Shown one piece after another: positions 4,982-6,000 of a stretch of 6,000 nucleotides of DNA (within the stretch, counting starts at the first letter, position 1; every line of letters starts with the position of its first letter). The notes beneath the pieces were generated by a model. That model was not told the DNA's origin, ran no database searches, and worked only from the letters and a program-made list of their open reading frames with translations. The position numbers and the translations under genes are program-made. The DNA comes from Gemmatimonadaceae bacterium (GTDB lineage: Bacteria > Gemmatimonadota > Gemmatimonadetes > Gemmatimonadales > Gemmatimonadaceae): positions 1 to 6,000 of the forward strand of contig JACCRL010000299.1 of the NCBI GenBank assembly GCA_013813605.1, written 5' to 3'.

Positions 4982-5812
4982 ATGACTTCGTGCAGCAAGC
5001 TGTTCACAGGAACGGCAATCGCCGTGGCGCTCGCCGCCGGCCAGGCGTTCGCGCAGGGAACGACACCGCGAACCCAGCCTCGCGGCTGGTTCGGCGTCAC
5101 GATCTCGGACAACGGAATTTTCGATGAAAGCGGTCGCGCTTTCTTTGACGGCTATCCGATCGTGAGCGAGGTGGAGCCCGGATCGCCGGCCGCCAGAGCG
5201 GGTGTGCGCGCCGGTGATGTGCTTGTCTCCTTCAACTCGCACGACATGAAGGGCACGTCGCTGCAGCTTCGTAACTGGCTGCAGCCGGGCGCGCCGTTCG
5301 TGCTTCGCCTGCGCCGCAACAATGCGGTCCGTAATGTACGCGGCACGCTTGGTGTGAGGCCGGAGGGTTGGGCACCCAACACACAGGTTGCCATTACCAC
5401 TATCGAAGGACTGCCTTCGCGTGCGCCGACGATGAGGACTCGGCGAATCACTACGCGGCTGCCAACGCCCGTCCCGGCAGGGCTGCCGCCGGTGCTGCTG
5501 CCCGCCTTCTCCTACGGCGGAGGCGTATACCCATTTGCCGGCGCGGAATTCACCGCTCTCAACGATGATCTCAGCGAAGTGCTGGGCGTGAAGGCAGAAG
5601 GCGTTTTCGTGACGACGGTGATGGAAGGCTCGCCCGCTCGTGCTTCCGGGCTGCGTGGCGGGGACGTCGTGCTCGTGGCTGACAGCATCAAGCTCGACAA
5701 TCCGGGGGCGCTTGTGCGGGCGATACGTGAAGCCGGCGCAAGCGACCGCACCACCATCCGGCTCGAGATCCTGCGCAAGCGGAAGCCGATGACGGTGTTG
5801 CTGCGCTGGTAG
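4982..5812 (+). CDS. Exported protein with two PDZ domains, no protease domain
   Basis: This 276-residue protein starts at ATG 4982, with AGGAG 9 nt upstream and AGGTG closer; a GTG at 4976 would add two residues. A signal peptide is clear: a basic start, hydrophobic core TAIAVALAAG (11-20) and a probable cut after AFA (22-24). PDZ 1 spans about 36-123, starting with the carboxylate-loop-like WFGV and including EPGSPAARAGVRAGDVLVSF (65-84). A Pro/Arg-rich linker (about 130-175) leads to PDZ 2 at about 182-276, with EGSPARASGLRGGDVVLV (215-232). No serine-protease or zinc-protease motif is present. HtrA/DegP carry PDZ domains of this type after a trypsin-like domain, which is missing here. It probably binds exposed C-termini or peptides in the periplasm and, as third gene after the sigma and anti-sigma-like genes (12-bp gap), may modulate their signalling. 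That role is inferred. Confidence 0.85.
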   Translation: MTSCSKLFTGTAIAVALAAGQAFAQGTTPRTQPRGWFGVTISDNGIFDESGRAFFDGYPIVSEVEPGSPAARAGVRAGDVLVSFNSHDMKGTSLQLRNWLQPGAPFVLRLRRNNAVRNVRGTLGVRPEGWAPNTQVAITTIEGLPSRAPTMRTRRITTRLPTPVPAGLPPVLLPAFSYGGGVYPFAGAEFTALNDDLSEVLGVKAEGVFVTTVMEGSPARASGLRGGDVVLVADSIKLDNPGALVRAIREAGASDRTTIRLEILRKRKPMTVLLRW

Positions 5813-5819
5813 CTGGTGC

Positions 5820-5839
5820 AGCTCTGCGCTAGGAGAGCT
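5820..5839. terminator. Possible weak bidirectional terminator between convergent genes
   Basis: AGCTCT (5820-5825) and AGAGCT (5834-5839) form a 6-bp stem with an 8-nt loop, directly after the PDZ gene and overlapping the stop of the convergent flavoprotein gene. The plus-strand side is followed by TTCTC, with little T-tract. It is the only dyad in the short gap between the convergent stops, so it is a plausible but weak end signal. Confidence 0.25.
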
Positions 5840-6000
5840 TTCTCGACTCCGGAACGAGGGAAGCGTGAATGGCGAGGGCGGCGATCGCTCCCCCCGCCGC
5901 CGCCGCGATCGCGAGCTGCGGCCCAGGCACGATATCACCGGCCGCGAAGACGTTCATTACCGACGTGTGGTTTCGGTCATCGATGACGAGACGACCCATC
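5829..6000 (-). CDS. Thioredoxin-reductase-like FAD/NAD(P)H oxidoreductase, C-terminal end only
   Basis: The last 56 codons of a minus-strand gene run from the window edge to a TAG at 5831-5829; the start lies outside. The visible protein reads GRLVIDDRNHTSVMNVFAAG and continues with the flavin-binding block AAGDIVPGPQLA, then a long Ala-rich helix (AIAALAIHASLVPE). This is the C-terminal FAD-binding signature of the thioredoxin reductase family, in which the Asp of the AAGD motif contacts the FAD ribityl chain and the following helix closes the FAD domain. Whether it is a true thioredoxin reductase, with a redox CxxC in the NADPH domain, or a related flavoprotein cannot be judged, because that domain is off the window. 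It converges on the PDZ gene with a 16-bp gap. The Ala-rich helix is encoded partly by repeated GCGATCGC, a codon effect. Confidence 0.85.
   Translation of the reverse strand, partial: MGRLVIDDRNHTSVMNVFAAGDIVPGPQLAIAAAAGGAIAALAIHASLVPESRKLS

Noticed and set aside
5881..5912. Two GCGATCGC palindromes 24 bp apart (HIP1-like)
   Set aside because: They encode Ala-Ile-Ala in the Ala-rich C-terminal helix of the flavoprotein, so codon use explains them.
4760..5938. Long minus-strand open frame (about 392 codons) opposite the PDZ gene
   Set aside because: The translation is Arg/His/Ser-rich without domains and runs across the end of the anti-sigma-like gene, the whole PDZ gene and the flavoprotein end. 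The plus-strand PDZ protein has clear domains.

Overview
The window is compact bacterial chromosomal DNA of high GC content. It holds six complete protein genes, the 3' end of a seventh at the right edge, and possibly the first codons of another at the left edge. There is no phage, transposase, CRISPR array, tRNA or rRNA. The gene set would fit a soil or environmental Gemmatimonadota-like bacterium or another GC-rich Gram-negative: an ECF sigma factor with a membrane anti-sigma-like partner and an exported PDZ protein, a SufT/MIP18 protein, a COG1680 serine hydrolase, a hotdog thioesterase and RNase D. Frequent GTG and TTG starts agree with this. The taxonomic guess is an impression; no marker gene supports it.

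Left region (1-1709): a YbgC/FadM-type acyl-CoA thioesterase on the minus strand and an RNase D gene on the plus strand are transcribed divergently from a 79-bp gap. A 170-bp AT-richer gap (1710-1879) follows, between convergent genes. It is dominated by an imperfect inverted repeat with two 36-nt arms around a 60-nt repeat-rich centre, and is the clearest unexplained structure outside the genes.

Middle region (1880-3795): two minus-strand genes form an overlapping pair. A beta-lactamase/PBP-like serine hydrolase with a 70-residue Lys/Arg/Ala/Ser tail comes first, and its TAG stop shares one base with the GTG start of a SufT-like iron-sulfur assembly protein. Upstream of the hydrolase, a 180-bp divergent regulatory region contains several inverted repeats. 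The strongest is a 14-bp stem directly in front of the sigma-factor start.

Right region (3796-6000): a plus-strand operon encodes an ECF sigma factor, a single-pass membrane protein in the anti-sigma position (overlapping the sigma gene by 17 bp) and an exported two-PDZ protein without a protease domain. This reads as an envelope-signalling module: the PDZ protein would sense or scaffold outside the cytoplasmic membrane, the membrane protein would hold the sigma factor, and the sigma factor would redirect RNA polymerase. Sixteen bases further on, a convergent gene ends with the unmistakable C-terminus of a thioredoxin-reductase-like flavoprotein.

Most genes belong to known families. The parts worth a second look are the cysteine-free anti-sigma-like protein with its PDZ partner, the hairpin in the sigma leader, the basic tail on the hydrolase and the convergent-gap dyad.
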